NCBI GenBank assembly: GCA_905250125.1
Contig: CAJNOL010000034.1
Location: 29,649 to 93,648, forward strand
Reading direction: 5' to 3'
DNA: 64,000 bases
Origin: Rotaria sordida
Taxonomy: Eukaryota; Rotifera; Eurotatoria; Philodinida; Philodinidae
Position numbers and translations under genes: made by a program. The notes below the pieces were generated by a model, which was not told the origin of the DNA, did not search any database, and was given only the letters and a program-made list of their open reading frames with translations. How positions within the stretch are numbered: position 1 is the first letter of the stretch; the number at the start of each line of letters is the position of its first letter. This document shows positions 1-12,900 of this stretch, one piece after another.

Positions 1-366
1 GGTAACGGTTTTGTTAATGCAAATGGTAATGGAATTCCAAATAGCAATGGCAATGGTTTTATCAATACAAATGGTAATGGAATTCCAAATAGCAATGGCA
101 ATGGTTTTATCAATGGAAATGGTAACGGTTTTGTCAACGCAAATGGTAATGGAATTCCAAATAGCAATGGCAATGGTTTTATCAATGGAAATGGTAACGG
201 TATTCCTAATAATAATGGTAACGGTTTTGTCAATGCAAATGGTAATGGAATTCCAAATAGCAATGGAAATGGTTTTATCAATGGAAATGGTAATGGCAAC
301 GGTATTTCAAATGGAAATGGAAACAATGTTGCCAATGGTAATGGTAACGGTAACGGTAACGGTAAT
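1..366 (+). repeat. 24-bp coding minisatellite
   Basis: Tandem 24-bp units (GGTAATGGAATTCCAAATAG-like and GGTAACGGTTTTGTCAATGC-like) alternate in a higher-order pattern of 48-72 bp. The reading frame is preserved throughout, so length changes would come in whole octapeptides. Confidence 0.85.
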
Positions 367-709
367 GGAATCAGTGGGAACTGTATGAGATGAATTTCTT
401 TTAACAATCATTTGATCGATTTTTATAGGCAACATTCCTAATAACTATCCTGGTATAGTGTTTCCAGGCAGTGATTTAATGTTCTACAACAACAACTTTC
501 CTCTTCGAAGTCAGCAAGCTCTAAAACAACGAGTTCGACAAACTATTCCTACAACAAAACGTCGTTTATCAACGATTCGTCGAACACCAGTTACTTCTCC
601 AAGAACTCAAGGAGTCACTACTATTCGTGGTAATAAAGTCAATAGTAGTGTTCGTAAACCGGTGCAAACACAAAAGAAACCACAAGCAAACAATCGTACC
701 AAAAGTTAA
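1..709 (+). CDS. Gly/Asn-rich octapeptide-repeat protein, 3' part
   Basis: Partial at the window start. Exons <1..382 and 429..709 join across a 46-nt GT...AG intron, and the frame is kept (AAC T|GC AAC). The first exon encodes about 15 imperfect tandem octapeptides of the forms GNGFVNAN, GNGIPNSN and GNGFINGN (24-bp DNA unit), drifting into plain GN repeats. The second exon changes character: a short Pro/Tyr/Asn segment, then a basic Arg/Thr/Ser/Lys-rich tail of about 70 residues ending at the TAA at 707-709. An AATAAA-type signal lies near 773. Low-complexity Gly/Asn repeats are typical of secreted structural or matrix proteins, but no signal peptide can be checked because the 5' end is missing. 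The function is unknown. Confidence 0.7.
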
Positions 710-1709
710 CTTTGAATGATACATGCATACATATGTCTTCTTCTTTTTTTTAATCTTATTTTCTTTCTCTTAAATAAAAGAATTTTTGTCAAATTATAAA
801 TAGTTCTGTAATTCATCCGTTTTCTATAACAATTAATTCCTTTTTTTTTTGCTTCGTATCAATACACATACACAAGCATAAACACCCTTCTAATACAGAT
901 GCATTGAAGCGTTAAGATAGCAATGTATATGCCCACGATTTTGCGCATCGTTCTCCTTTCCATTGTATCTCTTTCGGATTTTTTTTTTCATTTTTCTAAC
1001 CTTGCACTTGTTTATTTCATACACATAGATTGGTAGCTATACATGTATCGACTAAGCATTCTCATTCATATATACGTATGTTGTTTTACTATTCCTCACG
1101 TACGAAAACGTCCGTTTCATGGTTTTATTTACGAGTGTATCGTTGGCAGTCAGCAAATTTCATCGTCGTCACTATCATTGTGCTGCTTGCTGGCGTGTGA
1201 CGCGTCCTCTTCTCTCCTATTTTAGGCATTGTATATTTCGTTGTCTATTTTTCTTTTCCTCTCTCTGTAGTACTTTTTATGACTTGCTCATACGACACAT
1301 CGATGCACGCCAAAGCATTAGCTTACATGCAATCAGGCAGCAATGAGAGAAAGAGACAGAGACAGAGACAGAGACAGAAACAGAAACAGAAACAGAGACA
1401 GAGACAGAGACAGAGACAGAGACATAGACAGAGACAGAGACAGTAATGGGGTACAGAGGACGGCAGAGAGAAAAAGAGATGGCAAAAAATTAAAACATCC
1501 TCATTGAAGCACATCAAGGTAAAAAAAGGCTTTTTTGTATTTCTGTCTTTTTCTTCTATTCTCTTTCTTTTTTTTTACTTCTTGAGTCCAGTTGTTGTTT
1601 GTTATTGATGATCATTATAATCATTGTGCTCTTTTTTTAGCATTCCTATTTATATGAAATTTTAGCCTATTTTAGAAAAATAAGAGAAACCACCTGTTAA
1701 TCTTCTGCT
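710..1709. other. Intergenic; CAGAGA hexamer array
   Basis: No gene seen. Holds the 3' UTR and polyadenylation region of the upstream gene, several T runs, and at 1344-1443 a (CAGAGA)n/(CAGAAA)n hexanucleotide array. Confidence 0.6.
1344..1443. repeat. (CAGAGA)n microsatellite
   Basis: About 16 units of CAGAGA with an internal block of CAGAAA and one CATAGA variant. No coding sense is supported in any frame. Confidence 0.9.
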
Positions 1710-2233
1710 ATGTATGCAGGACCAAGACCACGTGCGTAACATTTCTCTACAACTCTTTTTTTTATTTTGTAAAAATTCCGTTTATTTTATTCTGATAGCA
1801 TATGTGCCTTATGCTGCATCTCGGCGTCGTGCCCACCGTAGAGGTTATCCACGACCAATAGGTCCTCGACCCGGAGGAGTTGCAGTCGTACCAGTTGGAG
1901 CAGGAGCTGGTGGAGCTGGTATTCTCGCAGCCATTCTTGGGCCTATTGGTGGTCTTACTGGATGTTTATGCTGTCTGAATACCATCGGTATTTGGGGTCT
2001 TTTCATCACGGCTATTCCATTGACTGTCTTTATCAGTAAGTTTATTTGTGTTTTATGTTATATTTTTCATATCATTAATTTTCAATTTGTTCTTCTCATT
2101 TCAAGGTCGATGGCTCCGCGATTATAGAAATCGTAATGGCTTAAACGGTGCCAGCGAACTTCTTGCTCCTCAATTGCTTCTTCTTGTATTGCTCGTATGT
2201 TCGTTCTTATACACGTTCATGCGTCGCTCATAA
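1710..2233 (+). CDS. Small two-hydrophobic-segment membrane protein, paralogue A
   Basis: Exons 1710..1731, 1799..2035 and 2106..2233 give a 128-residue protein. All junctions are GT...AG and in frame (phase 1 at both introns). After a basic Pro/Arg-rich N-terminus (residues ~1-38) comes an Ala/Gly-rich first hydrophobic stretch (~45-85) containing GPIGGLTGCLCCL and IWGLF, then RW, a polar loop with an NGLNG motif, and a second Leu-rich hydrophobic stretch ending in RRS. The gene at 3529-3857 shares the pattern LGP-x-G-x-L-x2-C-x-C-C-L, IWGLF and RW-x(5-8)-NGL, with an intron at exactly the same codon. The two are therefore tandem duplicates of one family. I do not recognise the family. The first exon (22 nt) is the least certain part; an upstream start is possible. 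Confidence 0.65.
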
Positions 2234-3528
2234 ACAAAAAAAAATAAACCAACGACCATTTGGTCTCTTCTATATTTATGGTGTAATTTCTTCACTATAT
2301 ACACACACACATACACACATACATACATAAATACACACAATAAATGGTTTTTATTTTTTTTTGTTCATAATCTTTTTTCTTCTTTTGCAACACAACGAAT
2401 TTTTCCTTTTTTTTCTCCACGTGATATTTTGTAACTCGCGCGCGATTGAACTTTTTTTTTTTAAAGCAGCAAAAAATATGATGACGACGATGACGATAAC
2501 GACGACAAAACACTATCCATAATAACACAAATTTATATAATTTGATAGCAATCGTGGCGACGTTCACAGTGTTTTTCTTTTTTGCTTTTTATTTATCTAA
2601 TTTTTTTGTTTTTCTTTTCTAATCTTCAAATCATAAGAAATATTTAAATAAAAATTGAGACATCATTTATTGTGTGAAACGAATGTCAATTCAATCGAAG
2701 CTAAAAGATATTTCATTATTGCATCATTATGATCAAGAGAATGACCTTGACTTAATAGTAAAAAGAAATTATTGTTTTAAACTCGATTAAAAATTCATAT
2801 ATTTAAGCGACAATCTATTCTATATTGATTTCTATTTTTGGGCTTTCAGCGTTTTTTTTACTATTCTTTTTTTTGACATTATCAATGTTACTCATATCAT
2901 TTTGTCATGCATGGTTTCTGCACAATATACATTTCTTTCTTGAGGCTTGTATCAATTTGTCTATAAGTGGTGTTTTTTTCTTTTTTTTCCTCTTTTTTTT
3001 TCTGTCTTTTATGGGGCTGTTAGTTATCTTCCTTCATGGTTGAATGCGTACATTAACGAAAAAAAACCTCATCTTAACTTTTTTTTTCATTGATTCGAAA
3101 GCATTCATTAAGGTAGAGCTTCCTATGTGCTGTCACCTTCAGTTGATAGATATGCCTAGCACAAAAAAAAACCAAGAAAGAGAGAGAGAGAGAAAGAGAA
3201 ACCTGTATTGCCTGTGTCTAGCAAAGTGTATTCAGAGAGAGTATGAAGGTTTTTCTTTTTCGTAAGGGTAGGTAGATAGCATGAAAACAAGCTTATTTTT
3301 TTTTGTAGACACTTTCTCTTTTTTTCTTCTCTCTTCCCCTCTCTCATCGATTTTCGTTTGCATGTTAGAGAGAAAACTCGGAATGCAAAAACAGGGAGAA
3401 GAAGAAGATAAACAAATCTGATCTTTTCATATGAATAATATTGGTTAAACAACTATTATTTGTAAATATATTTTTTTTCTGTTGATTATTGTTGTAGACA
3501 ACCGGGTGTGTAATCTAAACACTCAATA
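2234..3528. other. Intergenic between the two tandem membrane-protein genes
   Basis: No gene seen. Contains AATAAA signals near 2240 and 2338 for the upstream gene, CA-rich (2296-2335) and GA-rich (3176-3200) simple repeats, and many T runs. A polypyrimidine tract and TAG at about 3495 form an acceptor just upstream of the next start codon. Confidence 0.55.
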
Positions 3529-3857
3529 ATGGAAGGTGCTATAGCCGCTGCTCTCGGCCCAGTTGGTCTTCTTTCAGCATGTGCCTGCTGTTTAATTGTT
3601 GCTGCTATTTGGGGCCTCTTTGCCACAATGATTGCCTTGGCTGTTTATACGAGTAAAGAAAACAGTTGTTTTTTTTTAATTTTTGTCTAAAATTTCTTTT
3701 CGTGATTTTTGTAGGACGGTGGGCAAATGCAGTAAGACAGGCCAACGGTTTAATCAATGAAGGTTTACATTTGGTTATTAGCCAAGCTCTGCTTATTGGA
3801 ATTCTATGCGTATATGGCTATATTGGACTCCGGCGAGCATTGCGCTCTGCTGCTTAA
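3529..3857 (+). CDS. Small two-hydrophobic-segment membrane protein, paralogue B
   Basis: Exons 3529..3652 and 3715..3857 (62-nt intron, phase 1) encode 88 residues. The protein starts directly in the first hydrophobic segment: residues ~3-18 carry LGPVGLLSACACCL, followed by IWGLF. After the intron comes RRW, a polar loop with ANGL, a second hydrophobic segment (~60-78) and a basic end (LRRALRSAA). It lacks the Pro/Arg-rich N-terminal region of paralogue A. The conserved cysteine cluster (C-x-C-C), IWGLF, RW and NGL positions and the shared intron position show common descent. A 3' splice acceptor (TTGTTGTAG) lies about 30 nt before the ATG, consistent with a 5' UTR intron or spliced-leader addition. 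Function unknown. Confidence 0.7.
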
Positions 3858-4752
3858 ACTAAACACTATATACGATTGTTGACAGCGAATACAAGTGATA
3901 TCAAATAATACCAACAACACCACTTTTTTTTTAAAGAACACTATGAAACACCACGATTATAAACAATAAAAATACTTAATACATGATGATGATGATAATG
4001 TGCTTCATTTTTCTTTTAAATTTTTTTTCTTCGCATGTTTTTTTTTCTTTTTTGCATTTCATTCAAAGCCCGTTGTGTAAAAACAATGCCAATATATTTA
4101 ATTATAACATCAGTATATTTTCTTTTTTAATACAAAAAAAAAACATAATAATTTCTTTATTCAAGAAGATCACATCAACACACACACTCGTTTTTCATAA
4201 ATAGAATATTAGTTTAAAATACAATAATATTAGTCTATATATTGTTTATAGTGTAAAGAAATAACATTTGGGAAGAAATATGAGTGTTAAAAAAAAAACC
4301 AGTTAATGTTCTCATTAAAAAGTAAACGTTTACTATTTGTTTTCGATATGTGTTCTGATTTTATCTAGTTGAAACTATGAGGTTAGAATAATTAATGTAA
4401 GTGAAAATTATATTCTCTTGAAATAATTTCTTCTTGAACAATAACATGCATTTATAAGACATTTTTTGGAGGTTTTTTGTTGTATCGAAAAATTTCATGA
4501 AGACGATTATCAATGCCTCATAATATATAAAACTCAAGGAAAACTTGTCAAGGTTTTGTACAAAAATCTACTTAAAAGACAATATTCAATTAAACAAGCA
4601 ATAAATATTAAATAAACCGAAATCTATAGATCAAATGTATAAAATAGAAATAAAAAGAAAGAAAGAAATGATCGTTTCCTCTAGATTATTGAATGCATTA
4701 TATGATGGTAAATGGATGAAAATATTTCAAACATTTAAAAAATACTTCAATG

Positions 4753-5410
4753 TAATGGATGGTCCATAAAGAATGAGAGTCTCCATAATTTCTCTAGTTT
4801 TCATAGACTCGGACTGAACATTTTTCAAAAATATTCAACACTTAATTCTCTATAAAATCATATACAAATAGGTATTACAGGGATAAAAATTATGATAGTA
4901 ATACTATAAACATGCAATATTAACAAATTCCAAATACAAAATTCAATTGTCCTTATGTATTTTCATATAGAACTATATAGACAAATCGTATTATCCATTT
5001 TGTAGAGTTTCAAGAAGATCTATCTTATTACTATGTTCAAAAATGCTCATAATGAAACCTTATTACATCAAATAAGCGTTAAATAGGCGTTACTTTTTTA
5101 CACATTAAAAACACGCGATTTTTTCATTTGAAATAAATAATGTTTATTTACTCGTTATTTTACACAATAAAGTTTTATTATGAAAATTCTTGAACATATT
5201 AATAAGATAGATCTTTTGAAATTCGACAAAATAGATAGTACGATTTGTCTATATAGTTCAACATGAAAACACACATAAATACAGAACAATTGTGTTTTGT
5301 TTTTGGAAGTTGTTAATGTTGCATGTTCGTAATATTATTATAGTAATTTTTTAAATTTTATCCCTGTAACATCCGTTTGATTCTCATTCTTTATTAGAGC
5401 ATCCATTATT
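4753..5410. mobile_element. Foldback (long inverted repeat) element FB1, ~660 bp
   Basis: Left arm from about 4753 (AATGGATGGTCCATAAAGAA) pairs imperfectly with the right arm ending at about 5410 (TTCTTTATTAGAGCATCCATT). Further matching blocks include AGGGATAAAAATTATGATAGTA with its complement at 5344-5372, and ATAGACAAATCGTA with TACGATTTGTCTAT at 5237. A central AT-rich spacer lies at about 5070-5160. No coding capacity is seen; it is probably a non-autonomous TIR element. Confidence 0.75.
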
Positions 5411-8400
5411 TAGTATATCGATTCTTCAGTTGGTCGTACAATGAATAAAATCGATAGGATTAAACTCACACAGCATATAGAAATAACTTTTATTAAATTT
5501 AGACAAGAAATTTTTGAATTATCAAAGTTTAGTTAATGAATTTATACTTCAAGCTATTCTTGTTATTCTACATATGTTTCATCTTCAAAGACATCGGCAT
5601 CAAGTATAAGTTCTTTCGTTAATCTTTTAAACATTTTCATATTGTTTTATTGTAAAAAGCAAATAGCTGCTATTATTTTCAAATGTTTGTCAACAATTAT
5701 ATTATCACCAATATGATATCAAAAAACAACTTTTGTTTAAAAGAAAAACACATGACGATTTGTATGAATTATTCAATATGATATTTTCTTCATAATTTTT
5801 CATCAAAAATTAAATAATCCAATTTTAAGTTTATCGATAAATTAAAGTCGATTTGCGTAGTGAACATATCGGAAAGTCACAATGAATATTTGTCATCAAA
5901 AGAATGATCGCGTGCGTTCATTTTCATTTGGTAATTACAGCTTCTGTTTTTTAATGTATTGTACATTATGACGTGGTGATTTTTCTTCTCTCTCTCTCTC
6001 TCTCTGTCTTCTTTTTTTTTGAAGGTTATCGCTTGAGGCAGACATGCATTTGAATGAACAAGCAATACACATCTGTATTGATGACCACACCCTTTCTTAT
6101 TCTAATGCTACTCGTCACCTTACTGCCATATACTTATTCAAATCATAAACCTATCTCTCATATATATATATATATATATATAAATATACTCATCACTTGT
6201 AAAAGTCATTAGATGAGACGAATTAACTCAATATATAAGTGGATTAATCGATACTAAGAAGCCATATCTATATCGATTTACATTGTTAGCATGATAATCG
6301 CGTGCGAACTGACAAGTAACTAAGATGGATGAAGTTCATTTGGATACAATTTTCATATGTCAAGGAGTTTTTTTTCTTCGCTTTTATACTTGTAAAAGTA
6401 TTTTATTGAAATCATTAACTGAATTATGAACAAAAAAAAAAGTAATCGATGCCAAATACATTCTATACAATGAAAATACGATTGGTGTAACATGCGTGTT
6501 AATATCAATCTCGAAGGAATAGTATGTGCATGTAGGCGAAACCGATTAGTAATAGTGATGATCAATGAGAAGAAAAAAAAGTCGTATTGTTTCTATGAAC
6601 CTGTCATTAGGGAACAAGGAAGAGTGATCGAACTAATTACCAGACTGTTCATTCGTCTGGCTAACGTATTTGTCAAGTCATACTTCAACCGGACAATATC
6701 CCTTTACACTCAGGTGTTCAATCTCTCGTCAATGATCATCAGTTTTTTTTTTCTTGTCATCTCTTTAACTGATTGGTTGATTAAAAGAATATTGGTACAA
6801 CCAGAACAAGAGAGAGAGAGAGAGACAGAGGGAGAGAGAAAGAACGAGTCTATAATTTTCAAGATCAAATGTGTACAGAAAAAAAAAAGAAGAGAACAGA
6901 TGAACAAATTTGTGGCGCTTGATTGAGTTGTTCATTCAGTCGGCGTCCTGCGTGCATTTTCAAGTCTCTCGAATTATCCATTATCTCGATAATACGGGCG
7001 GGCCCTCTTTCTTTTTCGGTACCGATACTTGAAAACGTTTATACGATTGTCGGGACAACCTTCATCATTGTATGGTGCAAACGAGTTTGTATTTATACAC
7101 ATATGTGAAACAACAATAATTGAATATAGTTAAATAGATTGTGTAAGTATAAGTTATATTAATTCGTGATTTTGCAAAAAACATTTCTTATCTGTAAATA
7201 TTTTGTCATTTTTTTTTCTTTCGCACACACCGTCTGTTCCTATACCCAGCATAAATCATGTTCTATGACATTAAATTAACAGGCATCATATGGCTCTATT
7301 ATTTGTTTTTTGCTTGTATAAAGAATCAGGTTTCTTTATGTATTATACACCGTTCAAATTATTGATAAATAAACATATGTTTTCTTTTATTATTATTTTA
7401 CTATTTTAATCGAATTGAATTATAAATATTGTTCTTTGTGTTTTGTATAGGACTTCTTCTCTTCAAATTTTAATCATATGAAATCTATATTTCTTTTTTG
7501 ATGAGATTTCTTTCTTTCTTTTTTTTTTTCGATTGAACAATATCTAAATTGACATTATTCTTCTATCGCTGATTAAAGTGCTCTTTGAACTACTCGAATA
7601 GTTTGTATGTCACTTAAAATTCTTAAGTTGAATATGAGTTCGTTCTCTTTTTTTTTTTTCTTCTATTGATATATAATTGTTTTAATCCGTATATTGTATA
7701 TGAGAATGTCTAAACAAATCAATGAACGAACGTACATACTCGGAAATTGACTGATGGAATAAAAAGCTCTTTTAATCGATCGATAGTGTTGATAGATGAC
7801 TGTCTCAAGGTTTTGACTTCGTCTCAATATAATAGTTTGCTTTTTTTTTTTGTTTCTTCTCCTCCTATCGTGTTGAAAGATAAGATTTACATGGTAGATC
7901 ATGAACATATTTTATGATGATAGACAACGTTTGTTAGTGAGTTAGCGTGAAGAAGAAAAAAAAAATAAAAAAATAGATATAAAGTAACTTCTATAGAATA
8001 TATTCAATTTACATATGAACAGCGCGTGTGGATAATACGAATAAGGTAAGCGACACTCACTCAATTTGAACTGAGAGAGAGAGAGAGAGGCAAAGCTGTT
8101 AAAATCCGAAACGAAAATATGAATGAATATTCATGTGTGAAGAAGAGACATAGAAAGGATAAGACGATAATGTGACAAGAGTTGACAAACACGTGCCCAA
8201 TGTTGAAATATTAGACTTTATTATTATTTTTCTTTAAATAAATGAGATGATATCTTATCGTCTTATTTAGATTAAATTATTCTATTATAAAGACAATAAT
8301 AATCATTTTGTTATCGATAGGATTCTCAAACTTTTTTTTTCAAAATATCACGTATGTATTTTTTTTATAAAATATCACCATAAGCCTACATTGTAATATC

Positions 8401-8815
8401 CCATGTGTTCCAAAAGTTCGCAACCAAAAAAAACTCTCCTATACAATCAGTAGCTCTTCGAGTTGACTTAAATAAAAGTAAATTGTATTACGAAGTTTAA
8501 GAGAACATTATAATCGTGACAATCAGAATGAACCTAAGACAAGTCGAAGTGTAACCTTCTTTTAACTCATTTTATTTTTAAGTATATTGCAAAGTTTATT
8601 TATACGAACCAACATTAGAATAATCTCTTTTTTAAGTTTCTTGCATTGACTCAACTAATGTCCGTGTGAACAATGGTTAATGATCTGTGATGTTCTGCAA
8701 TTGAAAGAGGAGAAGTTTGGACACTTTTTGTTTGATAGTATATAAGAGAAAATTATTTTAAACTCCATACCTTCTCAATATTTTTAAAAAAATGCCTGAA
8801 TATAGTATTCGATTT

Positions 8816-9145
8816 TGATGTTGACATGTATTTCTGATAGAGGACTTCAGATTTATAGTTCAAGGCACACTTTCAGATGATTATCTTTTCTCATATGTAA
8901 ATGCTGAGTAAACGAAATCACTTATCTACTCAGTCAAATTGTATAGAAGTCTCTTGAGGTTTAGAAAATTTTATGATTTTTTATCAAATTTTTATTTAGT
9001 ATCAGACAGTAAGGCGTCCTGAGTTCTCTTTTTCGATTACTGAAAACCTCAGATCACTGGCCAATGTCATTGTCGAGTTATTGAGTTTATACTCACCTCT
9101 CTGTAATTCTGACATAGACATTAATAATGTTGATTTCAGCGATCA
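8816..9145 (+). repeat. Dispersed repeat family C, copy 1
   Basis: Collinear over about 330 bp with 48999-49475 on the same strand. Shared blocks include GTCAAATTGTATAGAA, TTTTTATCAAA, GTATCAGACA and TAGATCACT/CAGATCACT. The second copy carries about 100 extra bases inside. No reading frame is shared, so this is an old interspersed element of unknown class. Confidence 0.7.
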
Positions 9146-9918
9146 TGATGCTTACAATATCCATGTACTACGTTCAGAAGATTTAACCCCTTGAGAACGG
9201 GAAATTTACATATATATATACGTCTGGTTTTCGAATCAACTCCTAATTGATTTGCATATACCTGTTATGATATTGTCATAATTTGCAGTAGCATATAGAT
9301 CGTCAATCTGTTACACTGCTATCCGTATTATGAGGGTACAGCTAAAGAGAAAACCTACACCTAGATATAGTCAAGATGAAATCGAGACCAATATTTTTTC
9401 ATTGAGAGTGATATCTTTTATGATGGTATAAAACTTGTGTCAAATATCATATTCTCACGACTTATGTGTTTGAAAATTTTATGCGCAAATTATTGAATAA
9501 CGATCATTTCACTATTTGTTGTTCCAATTTTGATAGCAAAATCAATCCTTTTTTTCGTAAACAACAGAGTTGTTGAACTCATAAACGTACCAAATAGATG
9601 AAGTATTAGTGAATTAAAAAAAATAATTTAGAAGTCATGTGGATCGTGCAAGATGTTTCAAGTTCATTGATACTATCAGAAAATGATATCATATTTTTCG
9701 CCAGTACATGTATTAGTCAGCGCGAAAGCAGAATCAAAAACGATTGTTCCTGCTCATCATTGCCGACACTCTCAAGATTATCATACTCTATAATACTTTT
9801 ACAAAAGTAGCTCCATATCTCAAGAAGTTTTAAAAAAATCATATTTAAGCTATTAATGCTACATCATGATTTTTAAAATATTATTTTTGTTAAGAATATA
9901 TTTATTTCAGATTGAATA

Positions 9919-12900
9919 ATGTTTCGTATTTTATGCATCATTTTCTTCTCGGTATCTTTTAATTATTCTCAAACAATAAAACATCTTAATGAAATATCAA
10001 TCGAAGAAGAATTATCTATTGGTTCAATAGTAACATCATTAATAGATAAAATTCCTAATTTAGAACAATCAAATGAATATGATCTTGTTACACCATTATC
10101 TATTGATCTTGATTTATTTTCAATAAATCATAGTCAACATTGTCTTATAATAAAAAATCGTATTGATTATGAAAATCTTTGTTTAAAAAAAAATCATTGT
10201 ATTATATCTGTAAGTATAGCTGTTTCAAATGATGATACAATTGATGTTTATATATTACCTATTCGTATATTAAATAAAAATGATAATTTAATAAAATTTC
10301 TTGTTAATCGTACAATAATTGAAATTGAAGAAAATGATGAATATTGGTTTAAAAAAAATTATACTTTACCACATGCATATGATGATGATGAAGATTTAAT
10401 AACATATTCAATTTATTTACAAAATTGGAATAAACCATATGGTTTATTTGAATTTGATGAAAAAAATTTATTATTAAAACCATTAAAAAAATTTGATCGT
10501 GAAGAACAAAATATTTATTTACTTCGTCTTATAGCACATAATCAAAATGATATATCAACAGATATAATTATTTTAATTAAAGATATTAATGATAATATAC
10601 CAAAATGTCAACAAAATCAAACATTATTTCTTATAACAAATCAATCATTAATATCAAAATTTTTATTAAATGTAACTGATTATGATGAAGGTGATAATGG
10701 AAAATTAGAATATAATATTGAAAATTCATTATTAGGATTTAGTATTGATCGATATAATGGTGAAATTAAATTTGATTATAAAAAATGGATTCGTTCAAAT
10801 GAATCAATATTAATTATTAATATAAGTGATCATGGTAAACCATTACGTTTATCAACAAAATGTTTTATTGAAATAAAATTAACATTTTTATATGATATTG
10901 ATTTTAAATCAAATATTTCATTAATTAATCAAACAAATATTTATATTAATATTGAAAATATTGATTTATCATTAGGTTATTTTTTAATTTATGATAAACA
11001 ATATAATAAATCATGTTTAGATTGTTTAATTAATATAAATTCATCATTAAATGATATTTTTTATTTTAATTATTTAACATATGATTTATATTTAAATTTA
11101 AATTCAATTATATTAATGAAAATTTTAACAAATTATATTCATTATAAAGAAAATATTTCATTAAATATTGAAATTAATATTATCAATTTAAAATATCCAT
11201 CAATTCAATCAACAAAAATTTATTCATTTATAATTCATTTAAATAAATTAAATTTATTAATTAATTCAAATATATTTTTTATGAAAATTTATGATAATAT
11301 TTTATTAAATGAACATATTTCAATTTATAATCGTTATCATCATTGTTTAAATAATCAATCCAATCAATTAATATTAATTGATCCAACAGATACATTTCAT
11401 ATTGATAAAAAATTTAATTTAATTTTAAATAAATATTTAAATATTAAACAACAAAATATTTATTATTTAACTGTTCAACAAAAACAAACTAATTCTACAA
11501 ATAATGTAAGTTCAATATTAAGATTTCTAATCCACTTAGATCAGGCCTAGAACTTTGATACTCTCAATGAAATTTTCTATCCAAAATTGGACAGTCGCCT
11601 TGAAGATACGAGATATTTTTTTACAGTTTTTTTTTGTATTTGGCGATTAGAACATCCTACATATTTCCTAGATGACTAGAGTTCATCAGATCCAGAATTT
11701 TTGGACCTAGGCTTGACCGAGCCTGGGACTAGCACGACCAGTTCTGTTAATGTTTGCTATGATTAGAGTTCAACGGTTCTAATTCGGTTGCCAAAATATG
11801 ATTCGGAATCGAAAGCGTTAACATATCAGATAGATACCAAAGATTTCAGATATATTTTGATAGAATTCTTGAGATTAAAGACGTCACATATTTCAGTGCT
11901 TAAACAAAACAATATTATACATAGATACTGAAATCTGTAATCTTAAAAATGAAAAAATGACGATTTCTCGACATAGATTAAAGAGGTTCCGAAACTTCAC
12001 CAATCTGATTGTGAATAATATACGGATTAAAAACAATCCCTATTGGATACGTTGATGAGTGTAAGCTATGATCGAGAGTGTTTCCTCCCCAATCTTGAGA
12101 AATTTTCGATTGTCCCCAATGAAGTTCTAGCATTTTATTCATTTTTTTTTGCTCACCTATTCCCAAAAGTCTCTAGATCCTATCCGCAGAATCCGATCAA
12201 TTTTAGCTCAAATCTTCCAAATGTATCCTATATTAATATTGATTCGTGACAGCTTGCGAATGTCCTATTGGTGAAATTCCGATCATCCGGATTGAAGAAT
12301 TTTTGTATCTCTCTAATGATTTAATAGTTCCGGTTTTATTGAAATCACTTCAACAGTTCTTTTAGATCATGTTTTACAAAATTTTTAATTTTCTTTTATT
12401 TAGATGAATATTTGTTCGGTTCAACTTCGCATCTATATTCTTAGTCCATATTCAATTGCTAATGTTTTTCCGTATTTTACTCAATCATTTTATATTTTAT
12501 CAAGTAAAAATTTATCACAATTTTCTCTTCCATTAATTCCATCTTATGTCAAATATATATCATCGATGCCAGATATAATTTCAATCGATCCATATAATGG
12601 TTCAATTATAATTCGTTCATCTTTATTATATTCATCTCATTATTATGATTTTTCTATTAAAGCAATCGATTCTCATATACCATCATTAAGTAGTTCAATA
12701 CCAATTCGAATATTTTTTGGTATGAATAAATATTCACCTCGTTTATTAATAAATTCTACAAGACAATCTATTGAAATATTATCATCAAAATTTCTCTATC
12801 AAATAAAAGCTTATGATCCTGATATATTATTAAATGATCAAACAAATTTATATCCACCATCAATTGAATATGAAATAGCTAATAAATTAATAAATATTGA

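Larger units (their letters stand above)
3858..9918. other. Gene-poor 6-kb stretch
   Basis: No convincing gene on either strand; open frames here are short and dominated by simple sequence. It holds a foldback element (4753-5410), (CT)n at about 5988-6006, (TA)n at about 6160-6186, GA-rich tracts near 6810 and 8070, and a copy of dispersed repeat family C (8816-9145). A CCCCTTGAG terminus-like motif follows TTTAA at 9184. Confidence 0.6.

Noticed and set aside
1323-1517. Minus-strand open frame of alternating Cys-Leu and Cys-Phe
   Set aside because: Translation of the CAGAGA microsatellite; no coding signal beyond the repeat.
6492-6926. 144-codon plus-strand frame
   Set aside because: Mixed composition with homopolymer- and GA-repeat-derived stretches, no domain, no splice-consistent neighbours.
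9184-9785. Second piggyBac-like MITE starting TTTAACCCCTTGAG
   Set aside because: The candidate right end (CACTCTCAAGATTA near 9768) matches too poorly to call an element.
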